Positions 51,860 through 61,140 are shown, counted from the first letter of the stretch. The stretch: DNA of 64,000 nucleotides from Lacibacter luteus (GCF_004118265.1 NZ_SDHW01000001.1:1736001-1800000); one strand, 5' to 3'. The notes: generated from the letters alone by a model not told the origin. Numbers and translations are program-made.

Positions 51860-52363
51860 TTATGATTTACGTTTTTGCTTTTTTGATTTCTTTTCTGGTT
51901 GTACCGGGGTGTTTACAGGCTTTGTTATTTCTGTAATGCTGTACTCCGAAATTACAAACTGTAGTTTTGTATCGGTTTTATCTTCTTCAAAAAAAGTGAG
52001 CGTTGTATTTCCATTTTCACTTTCAAGTATCATGATGGATTTCATTGACGCTCCATCTTTACCTACAACAATTCTGTATTCTGTTTTGCCATTTTTTAAA
52101 TATTCACCCCACTCGCAGGATACAACTTCAACAATATTGCCTTCCAGCGTTTCTGTTTCTCCATTGAATGAGCCGGTTAAAACAATCTTTACCGAATCGA
52201 TAGCAATAACCGTTTCCATTGCAAGCTCCTCTGCTTGCATGTTTGTTTTTAATCCTCTTGCTTTATTGCTTTGCAGCTTTAAAACTTTCGGATCGCATTG
52301 TGCGGAAACAATCTGTGCAGCAAGAAAAAACACAATGGATAAAACAGTAAAGAGTTTGTTCAT
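51860..52363 (-). CDS. Exported protein of unknown function
   Basis: The 167-residue protein has a signal peptide (AQIVSAQ, about 22) and a beta-rich mature part (TLEGNIVEVVSCEWGEYLKNGKTEYRIVV, GNTTLTFFEEDKTDTKLQFVIS). Its C-terminus is strongly basic (KKSKKQKRKS). It has one Cys after the signal (SAQC) and a second at about residue 100. It lies 2 bp before the TlpA-like gene, so it may be a partner or substrate. The family is not recognised. Confidence 0.7.
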   Translation of the reverse strand: MNKLFTVLSIVFFLAAQIVSAQCDPKVLKLQSNKARGLKTNMQAEELAMETVIAIDSVKIVLTGSFNGETETLEGNIVEVVSCEWGEYLKNGKTEYRIVVGKDGASMKSIMILESENGNTTLTFFEEDKTDTKLQFVISEYSITEITKPVNTPVQPEKKSKKQKRKS

Positions 52364-52382
52364 AAGTTTAAGTTGTGTTTGT

Positions 52383-53321
52383 TTATAAGTTTTCGAACAT
52401 GTCTTTTGTCATTGCAGCAAGGTCGTATTCGTGCTTCCAACCCCAGTCGGCTCTTGCAACACTATCATCAATACTTGCAGGCCAACTGTCGGCGATCTGC
52501 TGACGGTAATCGGGTTTGTAACTCATTTCAAAACCTGCACGATGTTTTGCTACTTCGGCTGCAATTTCCTTTGGAGAAAAACTCATCGATGAAATATTAT
52601 ACGAGTGGCGAATAGATATTTTGGATGCAGGTGCTTCCATCAGTTCAATGGTTGCACGGATGGCATCGGGCATGTACATCATTGGCAGATAAGTATCTTC
52701 TTTCAAAAAGCATTCGTATTTGTTTTCTTCCAGTGCTTCGTGAAAAATCTCCACTGCATAATCGGTTGTACCACCGCCTGGTGCTGATTTATACGAGATC
52801 AAACCTGGGTAACGCAAACTTCTTACATCCACACCAAAACGCTGGTGATAATAGTTGCACCAAAACTCACCTGCATATTTGCTGATGCCATACACCGTAG
52901 TAGGTTCAATGATGGTTTGCTGCGGACAGTTTTGTTTTGGGCTTGTTGGTCCAAACACTGCAATTGAACTTGGCCAATATACTTTGTAGATCTTTTCTTC
53001 ACGGGCAATATCCAGCACGTTCAGCAAGCCTGTCATGTTCAGATTCCAGGCGAGGTTGGGATTTTTCTCACCCGTGGCAGAAAGAATAGCCGCCAGCAAA
53101 TAGATTTGTGTGATGTTTTGACGGATAACCTGCACATGCAGCATTTCCTTATTCATTACATCCAGACTTACATACGGACCGGTTCCTTCCAGCAAAGGAT
53201 TCTGTTCACGCAAATCGGATGCAATCACATTCTGGTTACCATACATTTTACGCAGTGCAAGTGTAAGTTCAACTCCTATCTGACCGGAGGCGCCGATCAC
53301 CAATATTTTTTCTCGAATCAT
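52383..53321 (-). CDS. NAD-dependent epimerase-type L-threonine 3-dehydrogenase
   Basis: The 312-residue extended short-chain dehydrogenase has the NAD loop GASGQIGVEL (9-18), the catalytic PSSIAVFGP and YGISKYAGE (Tyr-x3-Lys), and the RYPGLISY and GGGTTDYAVEIFHEAL segments typical of epimerase-like threonine dehydrogenases. These oxidise threonine to 2-amino-3-oxobutyrate. Kbl, the usual next enzyme, is not nearby. It is the first gene of the operon with the 51860 and TlpA-like genes and has a good promoter. Confidence 0.88.
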   Translation of the reverse strand: MIREKILVIGASGQIGVELTLALRKMYGNQNVIASDLREQNPLLEGTGPYVSLDVMNKEMLHVQVIRQNITQIYLLAAILSATGEKNPNLAWNLNMTGLLNVLDIAREEKIYKVYWPSSIAVFGPTSPKQNCPQQTIIEPTTVYGISKYAGEFWCNYYHQRFGVDVRSLRYPGLISYKSAPGGGTTDYAVEIFHEALEENKYECFLKEDTYLPMMYMPDAIRATIELMEAPASKISIRHSYNISSMSFSPKEIAAEVAKHRAGFEMSYKPDYRQQIADSWPASIDDSVARADWGWKHEYDLAAMTKDMFENL

Positions 53322-53339
53322 AACAGCAATTTATGGCGA

Positions 53340-53369
53340 CAAAAATAGGGGGAAAAACAACTGTGCAAA
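53340..53369 (-). promoter_or_regulatory. Promoter of the threonine-dehydrogenase operon
   Basis: On the minus strand TTTG (complement of 53366-53369), an 18-bp spacer and TATTTTTG (complement of 53340-53347) make a nearly ideal Bacteroidota promoter. It lies 19 bp upstream of the start codon. Confidence 0.6.
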
Positions 53370-53560
53370 CATTCATTCGTTTGCGCTAATTATTGATATA
53401 CACAATTGCTTCTCTTTACATTTGGTTAACGCTGTTCTATTGGTTTCTTCACTTTCTTTAGAGATTGATTTTTTTGTCTGATCTCCGGATTTTTTTCTTG
53501 GGCCTTGAATTCCGGACATTGGATTTTCTTCCATGCTCCTTCTGCCATCTTACTTCCCGT

Positions 53561-53568
53561 TATCTTTG
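53561..53568 (+). promoter_or_regulatory. TAnnTTTG element upstream of kdsA
   Basis: TATCTTTG lies 4 bp before the kdsA ATG, a perfect -7 match implying a very short leader. A -33 TTTG is not evident. Confidence 0.45.
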
Positions 53569-53572
53569 CCGC

Positions 53573-54394
53573 ATGGAACAATATTTAAAAGATCTGTTTG
53601 CCAACCAATCGTACAACGAAAAGAGTTTCTTTTTAATTGCAGGCCCCTGTGTAGTTGAGAGTGAGGAGTTAGTAATGGAAGTGGCCGATAAAGTTTCAAC
53701 TATCTGTAAAAACCTTGGCATTCCGTATGTGTTCAAAGCATCGTATCGCAAAGCCAACCGCACCAGTGCATCATCCTTTACCGGCTTAGGCGATGATACA
53801 GGTTTAACATTGATCGACAAAGTGCGTAAAACTTATAGTCTTCCGGCAACATCTGATATTCATGCACATGAAGAAGCAGCTATGGCAGCTCCGTATTTAG
53901 ATATTTTACAGATACCTGCTTTCCTTTGCCGCCAAACCGATCTGCTGGAGGCTGCTGCTGAAACAGGAAAAATTGTAAACGTGAAGAAGGGGCAATTCCT
54001 CAGCGGACCATCAATGAAGTTTGCAGTAGAAAAAATTAAGAAAGCTGGCAATGAAAAAGTGATGTTGACCGAAAGAGGTAACAGCTTTGGTTATACTGAT
54101 CTTGTGGTTGATTATCGCAACATTACATGGATGAAAGAATTAAATGTACCTGTGATCATGGATTGTACACACTCGCTGCAGCAACCCAACCAGACAAGTG
54201 GTGTAACAGGTGGTAACCCACAACTGATCGGTACAATTGCCAAAGCTGCTATTGCAACAGGTGTAAATGGGTTGTTTATTGAAACGCATCCCAATCCTGC
54301 TGTTGCAAAAAGCGATGGCGCCAACATGTTGCAATTAGATAAACTGCAAACCTTATTGGAGCAACTGGTAACACTCCGTAAAGCTGTTGTATAA
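53573..54394 (+). CDS. kdsA: 3-deoxy-8-phosphooctulonate synthase
   Basis: KdsA condenses arabinose 5-phosphate with phosphoenolpyruvate to Kdo 8-phosphate for lipopolysaccharide. From the ATG at 53573 (MEQYLKDLFANQ) it has 273 residues; upstream in-frame sequence crosses the promoter. Motifs: LIAGPCVVES, KASYRKANRTSASSF, LCRQTDLLEAAAET, NVKKGQFLSGPSM, ERGNSFGYTDLVVDYR and DCTHSLQQPN. It shows that the organism makes Kdo-containing LPS. It is monocistronic with a terminator. Confidence 0.96.
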   Translation: MEQYLKDLFANQSYNEKSFFLIAGPCVVESEELVMEVADKVSTICKNLGIPYVFKASYRKANRTSASSFTGLGDDTGLTLIDKVRKTYSLPATSDIHAHEEAAMAAPYLDILQIPAFLCRQTDLLEAAAETGKIVNVKKGQFLSGPSMKFAVEKIKKAGNEKVMLTERGNSFGYTDLVVDYRNITWMKELNVPVIMDCTHSLQQPNQTSGVTGGNPQLIGTIAKAAIATGVNGLFIETHPNPAVAKSDGANMLQLDKLQTLLEQLVTLRKAVV

Positions 54395-54417
54395 TTCTTC
54401 TGTTTTATAAAAAAGTT

Positions 54418-54443
54418 GAGGCTCTTAAGAAAGAGCCTCTTTT
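54418..54443 (+). terminator. Terminator after kdsA
   Basis: GAGGCTCTT (54418-54426) pairs perfectly with AAGAGCCTC (54431-54439) around a 4-nt loop, followed by four T. Confidence 0.85.
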
Positions 54444-54503
54444 GTGGGGGCGTTGGATAAACATACGTTTTCAAAAGGATGCAACGACACAAACATCTAC
54501 CCA

Positions 54504-54653
54504 ATGGGCAAAAAATTTGCTGCAAAGGCATCGCCTTTATTGATCAATAATATAAAATATGGAATGGGTGAGGGAAAGCGGAAATTAAAAACCCAGGTGT
54601 ATGTTCAATTAAGTAAGAGTATGCTTAAAGATAGGAAATTTGAAATGCAGTAG
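54504..54653 (+). CDS. Possible 49-residue basic protein
   Basis: An ATG at 54504 opens 49 codons (MGKKFAAKASPLLINNIKYG..) ending at TAG 54651-54653; a GTG 60 bp upstream is in frame as well. The product is Lys-rich with no recognised motif. It lies between kdsA and the AraC pair. It could be a small gene, a fragment or chance. Confidence 0.25.
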   Translation: MGKKFAAKASPLLINNIKYGMGEGKRKLKTQVYVQLSKSMLKDRKFEMQ

Positions 54654-54662
54654 AAAAACTTT

Positions 54663-55649
54663 TTATACTTCACTTGGCAGCAAGCCAAATTCTTTCTTAA
54701 AAGCCAGGGAAAAATTGCTAAGGTTGGTATACCCAAGCTGTGTGCCTACTTCCTTTACATTGTATTTACCTGTAAGTAACAATGCTCTTGCCTTAAGCAT
54801 CCGGTTTTTTTGATAGTATTCGTAAATACCTGTTCCATATACTTTTTTAAAGGTTGATTTCAGTTTCGACACACTCATTTTACTAAACCCGGCAAGTGTT
54901 ACAATTGTTGGGGGCGGTTGGCCGAAATCCTGTACAAGAATTGCTTCTATCTCCATCAGCTTACTTAAATCGGCAGGTTTTATTTTACGTGGCCCTGCAT
55001 CGGGATTTTCTTCCATCTTGCGATGCACTTTCGACAGAAACTGTTCCAGCAAAAGCATGATCCTGTTTTTAACGATCATTTGCTGCATGGGATTTGATTC
55101 TTCTGTTTCAAAGACCTCATCAAACAAAATTCTGTTTTGTGCATCAAAAGGTTCGGGATAAGAAATACTGTTTTGTTGCTGGTTAAACCGCATGAGTAAA
55201 TGCAGTTCATTATACCTGTTAAGATTGCTGTTGATCCATAGTTCAGGTAGTAACAGGTTAATGGTTCTTGCTTTGGTTTTTGCCTTCATGGTAAAACTCA
55301 TATCACTTGTACTGCTTACAAGCGATATACCTGAACGGCGAATGCTTTTATCAACATGCCATTTACCGTTACGTTCAAATTGCAAAGGCTCACTCAATGC
55401 CGAATCGTTGAAGTATAATACGCAGTAATATATTTCGCTTTTTGTACGCCGAAAGGTTACATCTGTGTTGTAGGTAATATCGGAAAGTAATGCTTGTAAC
55501 CCATTGGGCAATTCAACCAGTTTAAAAAAACCTTCACCTACATGCGCCGGAAGTTGCAATACATTATCCTCGTAGGCACAATTCAATTGCGCAGCAAAAC
55601 TTTGCAGCAAAGTGTGGTAATCGGTATGTTGCAGATCGAGTGTAATCAC
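54663..55649 (-). CDS. AraC-family transcriptional regulator, second of tandem pair
   Basis: The 328-residue protein has a ~220-residue N-terminal domain of unknown ligand and a C-terminal AraC double helix-turn-helix (about 235-328: LAGFSKMSVSKLKSTFKKVYGTGIYEYYQKNRMLKARALL then EVGTQLGYTNLSNFSLAFKKEFG). It is a paralogue of the regulator encoded 17 bp upstream (HTDYHTLLQSFAAQLN against HSSYSDMMDDLAVKLG at the N-terminus). The target is unknown. Confidence 0.9.
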   Translation of the reverse strand: MITLDLQHTDYHTLLQSFAAQLNCAYEDNVLQLPAHVGEGFFKLVELPNGLQALLSDITYNTDVTFRRTKSEIYYCVLYFNDSALSEPLQFERNGKWHVDKSIRRSGISLVSSTSDMSFTMKAKTKARTINLLLPELWINSNLNRYNELHLLMRFNQQQNSISYPEPFDAQNRILFDEVFETEESNPMQQMIVKNRIMLLLEQFLSKVHRKMEENPDAGPRKIKPADLSKLMEIEAILVQDFGQPPPTIVTLAGFSKMSVSKLKSTFKKVYGTGIYEYYQKNRMLKARALLLTGKYNVKEVGTQLGYTNLSNFSLAFKKEFGLLPSEV

Positions 55650-55666
55650 CGTTACGTATTGTGTAA

Positions 55667-56656
55667 TCAGGCTTTTGTAAAATCAGAAGGTTCCTGCTTC
55701 ATATATTTTTTAAAGGCAATGGTAAAGTTGCTGATGTTGCTGTACCCTATAATTCCTGCAACTTGTTTTACAGAATATTTTCCGGTGCTTAATAACTCCC
55801 CTGCTTTCTGCATCCGCTTTTGCTGGTAATATTCGTAAATAGGAACACCATATACCGATTTAAAAATTTTTTTCAGCTTGGTAGAACTCATGGTTGCTGT
55901 ACGGGAAAGCTCTTCAATGGATTTTGGTTTTTGGGAGAAATTTTCAACCAATAATTTTTCTATTCTGAACACAGTGAAAATATCATCCTGCTTAATATTT
56001 GTTTCAACATCGGCCAACGATACTCTGGAATGAATACGGGTGAAAAAACGTTCAAGCAACAACTGCACTCTGTTTTCAATATACAAATGCGGAAAAGGCA
56101 TATCCGGGTCTTCCTGCATAATTTCATTCATCAGCTGGTAATATACTGTATCCAGCGGCTCCATATTAAAACTTCTGCTCTTTAATGCAATGTAAGCAGG
56201 CAGTATATCATCAAACACTTCAATGCCCATTAATTTACCCAACCACTCTTTTGGTATAAGAATGTTTACAGCTTTAAACGTGGTTCCTTTTGTGCCATGA
56301 TAAAACCAATCGAACAAAGAACTGGTAAGATAGGCTACAGCTACAGTTTCCTTTTCTTTCTCTACTACATCCGTATCAATACCAATGCGGATACTTTTTT
56401 CAATGCTGAGTTCATCAAAGCGTAAAGTATAATATTCTGTATCGTCGCTTTTACGACGTAACAACCAATCTTTATTAATGCGGCAGTTAACAATATTTAC
56501 ATCCAGCCCGGTAGACAATTTTAATGAACGATAGTATCCATGTCCAAATTCTTCGGGCAAAAACAACCAGTTATCTTTCGGCTTTACACCCAGCTTTACA
56601 GCTAAATCATCCATCATGTCGCTGTAACTGGAATGTATGTACTCGTAAGAAAACAT
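55667..56656 (-). CDS. AraC-family transcriptional regulator, first of tandem pair
   Basis: The 329-residue protein has the same plan as its downstream neighbour: N-terminal sensor domain (about 1-220) and C-terminal AraC double helix-turn-helix (SRTATMSSTKLKKIFKSVYGVPIYEYYQQKRMQKAGELL then QVAGIIGYSNISNFTIAFKKYM). An 8-bp dyad lies 12 bp upstream of its start and could be an autoregulatory site. The genes around the pair give no hint of a regulated pathway. Confidence 0.9.
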   Translation of the reverse strand: MFSYEYIHSSYSDMMDDLAVKLGVKPKDNWLFLPEEFGHGYYRSLKLSTGLDVNIVNCRINKDWLLRRKSDDTEYYTLRFDELSIEKSIRIGIDTDVVEKEKETVAVAYLTSSLFDWFYHGTKGTTFKAVNILIPKEWLGKLMGIEVFDDILPAYIALKSRSFNMEPLDTVYYQLMNEIMQEDPDMPFPHLYIENRVQLLLERFFTRIHSRVSLADVETNIKQDDIFTVFRIEKLLVENFSQKPKSIEELSRTATMSSTKLKKIFKSVYGVPIYEYYQQKRMQKAGELLSTGKYSVKQVAGIIGYSNISNFTIAFKKYMKQEPSDFTKA

Positions 56657-56667
56657 GTGCTTATAAT

Positions 56668-56694
56668 TGATTGTTAGTTGAAATTAAACAATCA
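56668..56694. promoter_or_regulatory. Inverted repeat upstream of the AraC pair
   Basis: TGATTGTT (56668-56675) and AACAATCA (56687-56694) are exact complements separated by 11 bp, and a third AACAATGATTG word follows at 56705-56715. The position just before the AraC start suggests an operator, but it might also be a hairpin ending the pspC transcript; no T-run supports the latter. Confidence 0.4.
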
Positions 56695-56724
56695 GCCTTC
56701 AAAAAACAATGATTGCAAAAAAGC

Positions 56725-56943
56725 TTAGTAACGTAATGGGTTTCTTTTGCGGAACCAGATATACTGACGAATGTTCACCCAAAAGCCAATAAACAAGTAA
56801 ATAATTAAAGGTGAGCCCATTGTTAGAAAAGACAGGTAGATAAAATATTTACGAATGGTGCTTGTAGCAATACCCATGCGTTCGCCAAGCCAGGTGCAAA
56901 CACCAAACACATTCCATTCTATCATTCGTCTAATGCGGTTCAT
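56725..56943 (-). CDS. PspC-domain membrane protein
   Basis: The 72-residue protein has the PspC core (WNVFGVCTWLGERMGIATSTIRKYFIYLSFLTMGSPLIIYLFIGFW) with one to two membrane helices. PspC relatives sense envelope stress in enterobacteria; short stand-alone forms in Bacteroidota are of unclear role. It lies upstream of the AraC pair on the same strand. A TAATTTTG element is at the complement of 56962-56969. Confidence 0.87.
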   Translation of the reverse strand: MNRIRRMIEWNVFGVCTWLGERMGIATSTIRKYFIYLSFLTMGSPLIIYLFIGFWVNIRQYIWFRKRNPLRY

Positions 56944-57161
56944 AAGTATTCGTTTCTGTTACAAAATTAATCGTAAGAACAATTCTTTGGTAATGTTCGT
57001 TTAAAATGTATGCGATTTATCGGTAAATTCGCAACCTCTAACAGCAATATGCAAATTTGAACAGCGGCTGTTTGGGCAATTTACATTGTTTCTCAATCTT
57101 TTCTGCCAGCTGTTCTGAATTTTCACATTAGCTACTATTCATCATTATCAAATTCTTCTTC

Positions 57162-59432
57162 ATGGTATTCGATCTCGACCTCATTAAAAAGACGTACAGC
57201 GAAATGCCTGCCAAAGTGGATGCAGCCCGTAAAGCATTGGGACGTCCTTTAACACTGGCAGAGAAAACCTTATACTCTCATCTCTGGAAAGGTGTTGAAC
57301 CCAAAGATTTCGAAAGAGGTAAAGCGTACGTTGATTTTGCTCCTGACCGTGTGGCAATGCAGGATGCAACAGCACAGATGGCTCTTCTCCAGTTCGACAC
57401 AACTGGCCGTAAGAAAGTAGCCGTTCCTTCAACCGTTCATTGCGATCACTTGATTGTTGCAAAGAATGAGGGTAAGCAGGATCTGGTAAAAGCGGTTACC
57501 GATAATGAAGAAGTGTACAACTTCCTTTCTTCTATCTCAAATAAATATGGCATTGGTTTCTGGAAACCCGGCGCTGGTATCATTCACCAGGTAGTATTGG
57601 AAAACTATGCATTCCCCGGCGGTATGATGATTGGTACCGACAGCCACACTGTAAATGCAGGTGGTTTGGGTATGATCGCTATTGGTGTGGGTGGTGCTGA
57701 CGCCTGTGATGTTATGGCTGGCCTTAGCTGGGAACTGTTGATGCCAAAACTGATTGGTGTGAAATTGACCGGTAAGCTCAATGGCTGGACAGCTCCAAAA
57801 GATGTGATCTTAAAAGTAGCTGGTATCCTTACCGTAAAAGGTGGTACCAACGCTATTGTGGAATATTTTGGCGAAGGTGCAACAAGCATGAGCTGTACCG
57901 GTAAAGGCACTATCTGTAACATGGGTGCTGAAATTGGTGCTACTACTTCTACTTTCGGTTATGATGAAAGCATGGCCCGTTACCTGAAAGCAACAGGTCG
58001 TGCAGAAGTTGCTGATGCAGCAGATGCCGTAAAAGAATATTTAACTGGTGATGCTGAAGTGTATGCAAATCCTGAAAAGTATTTCGATAAAGTAATTGAA
58101 ATTAACCTGAGCGAACTGGAACCACACTTAAACGGACCTTTCACTCCGGATTTAGCTACGCCGATTTCTCAAATGAAAGAAGCTGCTGCTAAAAATGGTT
58201 GGCCAACAAAAGTGGAAGTTGGTTTGATCGGTAGCTGCACCAACTCTTCTTACGAAGATATCAGCCGTGCGGTAAGTCTTGCAAAACAGGTTGCTGAAAA
58301 AGGTTTGAAAACTAAAGCTGAGTTCACTATTACTCCAGGTAGCGAACTCGTTCGTTATACGATTGAAAGAGATGGTTACCTGAGCACTTTCGAAAAAATT
58401 GGTGCGACAGTATTTGCCAATGCCTGCGGACCATGTATTGGTATGTGGGACAGGGTTGGTGCTGAAAAAGCAGAACGTAATACCATCGTTCACTCGTTCA
58501 ACAGAAACTTTGCAAAACGTGCAGATGGTAATCCAAACACATTAGCGTTTGTTGCAAGTCCTGAACTGGTAACTGCTTTGGCTATTGCTGGCGATCTTAC
58601 ATTCAATCCCGTTACAGATACATTAACCAACGAAAAAGGTGAGCAGGTAAAACTCGATCCTCCAAGTGGTGATGAATTACCAACAAAAGGTTTTGCAGTT
58701 GAAGATGCGGGCTACCAGGCTCCTGCTGAAGATGGAAGTGGTGTTGTGATTGATGTAAAATCTGACAGCAAGCGTTTACAGTTGTTGTATTCTTTTGCTC
58801 CTTGGGAAGGCACAGATCTGAAAGGATTGAAACTCCTCATCAAAGCAAAAGGAAAATGTACAACTGATCATATCTCAATGGCTGGTCCATGGTTGAAATT
58901 CCGTGGTCACCTCGATAACATCAGTAACAACATGCTGATCGGTGCTGTAAACTTCTTCAACGAAAAAACTGATAACGTAAAAAATCAGTTGACCGGTGAA
59001 CACGGTGCAGTTCCTGCAACACAGCGTGCTTACAAAGCAGCAGGTGTTGGTACAATTGTAGTTGGAGATGAAAACTATGGTGAAGGTTCAAGTCGTGAAC
59101 ATGCGGCAATGGAGCCACGTCATCTTGGTGTTCGTGTTGTATTGGTGAAATCATTTGCACGTATCCACGAAACCAACCTGAAAAAACAAGGCATGTTAGC
59201 GTTGACTTTTGACAACAAAGAAGATTACGATAAGATCCTTGAAGATGATACCATTGATGTAATTGGCTTAACCAGCTTTACTCCTGGTCAGGCTTTACAA
59301 TTGGTGTTGAATCATGCAGATGGCAGCAGCGAAACAATCACTGTTAACCACAGCTATAACGCTCAGCAAATTGAGTGGTTCAAAGCAGGTGGCGCATTGA
59401 ATGTGATCCGTTCTGAGTTTGCAAAAGCATAA
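57162..59432 (+). CDS. acn: Aconitate hydratase, mitochondrial-like subfamily
   Basis: Aconitase isomerises citrate to isocitrate with a [4Fe-4S] cluster. The 756-residue protein matches the mitochondrial-type branch (E. coli AcnA is near 890). Cluster cysteines lie in [13 protein letters not shown] and in [11 protein letters not shown] (CxxC). The substrate-binding [15 protein letters not shown] is present, and the swivel domain has [22 protein letters not shown]. It is monocistronic with a terminator. icd is 7 kb away on the other strand. Confidence 0.96.
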   Translation: MVFDLDLIKKTYSEMPAKVDAARKALGRPLTLAEKTLYSHLWKGVEPKDFERGKAYVDFAPDRVAMQDATAQMALLQFDTTGRKKVAVPSTVHCDHLIVAKNEGKQDLVKAVTDNEEVYNFLSSISNKYGIGFWKPGAGIIHQVVLENYAFPGGMMIGTDSHTVNAGGLGMIAIGVGGADACDVMAGLSWELLMPKLIGVKLTGKLNGWTAPKDVILKVAGILTVKGGTNAIVEYFGEGATSMSCTGKGTICNMGAEIGATTSTFGYDESMARYLKATGRAEVADAADAVKEYLTGDAEVYANPEKYFDKVIEINLSELEPHLNGPFTPDLATPISQMKEAAAKNGWPTKVEVGLIGSCTNSSYEDISRAVSLAKQVAEKGLKTKAEFTITPGSELVRYTIERDGYLSTFEKIGATVFANACGPCIGMWDRVGAEKAERNTIVHSFNRNFAKRADGNPNTLAFVASPELVTALAIAGDLTFNPVTDTLTNEKGEQVKLDPPSGDELPTKGFAVEDAGYQAPAEDGSGVVIDVKSDSKRLQLLYSFAPWEGTDLKGLKLLIKAKGKCTTDHISMAGPWLKFRGHLDNISNNMLIGAVNFFNEKTDNVKNQLTGEHGAVPATQRAYKAAGVGTIVVGDENYGEGSSREHAAMEPRHLGVRVVLVKSFARIHETNLKKQGMLALTFDNKEDYDKILEDDTIDVIGLTSFTPGQALQLVLNHADGSSETITVNHSYNAQQIEWFKAGGALNVIRSEFAKA

Positions 59433-59470
59433 TAACCATCAGGACGCTCAGCGACCTGAATAATAAACTG

Positions 59471-59499
59471 AATCCCGCTGTAAAAGGCGGGATTTTTTT
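59471..59499 (+). terminator. Terminator after acn
   Basis: AATCCCGC (59471-59478) pairs with GCGGGATT (59487-59494), followed by a T-run to 59499. Confidence 0.88.
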
Positions 59500-59538
59500 A
59501 TGCATACACATCACATTATTTCTTTCTAATTTTAAGTA

Positions 59539-59757
59539 ATGGCTGAAGAGAAAAAATATAAGCTTGACAGAACAGCGTTTCAGGCGATGAGGGTTGAGGA
59601 AGCGGACAATTACATGCGAGATTATCGCAATTATCATTGGAAGGAACGCCTTAAAATTTCTTTCTTTCTTACCAGTCTCGCCTACGGCTTTGATATAAAT
59701 AATCCGCCAAAAATGGATAAAACAATTTTCAAACTTTCTACACAAGCAGATGACTGA
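59539..59757 (+). CDS. Small conserved-looking hypothetical protein
   Basis: The 72-residue product (MAEEKKYKLDRTAFQAMRVEEADNYM..) has no signal or membrane segment and a mixed helical composition, with HWKERLKISFFLTSLAYGF in the middle. Codon use looks like that of its neighbours and the length is reasonable, so I think it is real. Function is unknown. It precedes the guanine-deaminase-like gene by 65 bp. Confidence 0.55.
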   Translation: MAEEKKYKLDRTAFQAMRVEEADNYMRDYRNYHWKERLKISFFLTSLAYGFDINNPPKMDKTIFKLSTQADD

Positions 59758-59822
59758 AAAACTGGGATGTTTTTAAATATGGTCGTAAACCCGAGTAACT
59801 AATAAAAAAGTAAAGAACGCCT

Positions 59823-60302
59823 ATGATAAATTACAACTCCGAATATTTCATGCGTGAAGCCATTCGCCTCTCCATCGAAAATGTAGATAATGGCAAAGGC
59901 GGCCCATTTGCTGCTGTTATTGTTAAAGAGGGGAAGATCATTGCAACAGGCGTTAACGAAGTAACTTCCAGCAATGACCCTACTGCTCATGCAGAAGTAG
60001 TAGCCATCCGCAATGCATGCAGCAAGTTGAACACTTATCAACTCGATGGCTGTGAAATTTATTGCAGTTGCGAGCCCTGCCCCATGTGCTTAGGTGCTAT
60101 CTATTGGGCAAGAGCAGCAAAAATTTATTTTGCAAATACCAAAGAAGATGCAGCTGCCATTGATTTTGATGATGATTTTATTTACAAAGAGATTGATCGC
60201 TCACATGCAAACCGGAAAGTAGAAACAGTACAATTGTTACGTGATGAAGCCTTAGCTGCTTTCGAAAAGTGGAGGAACAACTCCGGCAAAAAACTATACT
60301 GA
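59823..60302 (+). CDS. Guanine-deaminase-like cytidine deaminase-fold enzyme
   Basis: The 159-residue protein has the zinc-deaminase motifs HAEVVAIRNA (HAE, about 57) and CSCEPCPMCLGAI (PCxxC, about 85-92). The FDDDFIYKEIDR segment and length are like Bacillus GuaD, which converts guanine to xanthine. TadA tRNA deaminase shares the motifs, but its usual C-terminal region is absent. It is convergent with the 60303 gene, with the stops abutting. Confidence 0.87.
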   Translation: MINYNSEYFMREAIRLSIENVDNGKGGPFAAVIVKEGKIIATGVNEVTSSNDPTAHAEVVAIRNACSKLNTYQLDGCEIYCSCEPCPMCLGAIYWARAAKIYFANTKEDAAAIDFDDDFIYKEIDRSHANRKVETVQLLRDEALAAFEKWRNNSGKKLY

Positions 60303-60953
60303 TCAATTCAACAATGCTTTCTTTTCTGTCGGAAAGAATGGATTATCACGTGCAAGCAAAAGTATGGCGGCAATCACTGCAATAACAACCAACATGGCAA
60401 TTTGCAAATACGACTGCACAACTGTATGACTGATGATTGCTTTCGAATTGCTTTGCAACACACTCCCTTCTTTCGCCTGCACATCATTCAAATTGCCCAA
60501 CGCCGCTTGCGCCTGCTGAAAATGTTTTTCCAGTATGGGTTCATGTGCCGGTGAATCTGAACTGCTTCTCCAATTCTCTTCAGCTGTTTTATACGCAGCA
60601 AGGCTGGCAAGTAAAGCCTTCCAGTGTTGCTGCTCATCTTTTGTGAGATAGGTTTTTTCGTAAGCGCTGATGAGTTGCGTAATAGCAACATCATGCTTTT
60701 GCAGTTGAGCATTTAATTGTTCTGCTGCTACTGCTTCGTTCATATGCAGTATTTTCTTTTGATAAAGATGATCGCTGATCTCAAATAAATACCCGGATGG
60801 CATCAGCCTGTCTTGATATAATGATGCCATGTTTTTACCCAGCTGGGCATATTCTTTTTCATGCCAGAGTTGATTTAATCCAATACCCACCAGCACCACA
60901 AACAACACAATGGCAGCAATACGTTTTTCCTTAATAGAAATAAACTGTTTCAT
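60303..60953 (-). CDS. Stand-alone four-helix-bundle (4HB_MCP-like) membrane sensor
   Basis: The 216-residue protein has an N-terminal membrane helix (about 11-28), a ~150-residue periplasmic helical domain with the pattern of chemoreceptor 4HB modules (LGKNMASLYQDRLMPSGYLFEISDHLYQ..), and a second helix (about 180-200). Only about 15 residues follow it on the cytoplasmic side. No HAMP, kinase or methyl-accepting domain is attached, so it needs a partner or acts passively. No such partner is next to it. Confidence 0.8.
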   Translation of the reverse strand: MKQFISIKEKRIAAIVLFVVLVGIGLNQLWHEKEYAQLGKNMASLYQDRLMPSGYLFEISDHLYQKKILHMNEAVAAEQLNAQLQKHDVAITQLISAYEKTYLTKDEQQHWKALLASLAAYKTAEENWRSSSDSPAHEPILEKHFQQAQAALGNLNDVQAKEGSVLQSNSKAIISHTVVQSYLQIAMLVVIAVIAAILLLARDNPFFPTEKKALLN

Positions 60954-61140
60954 ACAGCAAGATTTTAATCGTTCGCAACAATCAATTTACGACTATATTA
61001 TATGCCTTCAAAAAACACATTGTTAAAGGCGTTTAGTTTATACAGCACATAAACCGCAGGCTTTCCTGCATCAACCACTTATCACAGAAGCGAAGTTGTA
61101 ACTGATCTATGCCTAACTTTAAAACACTAAACTTCTTCGC

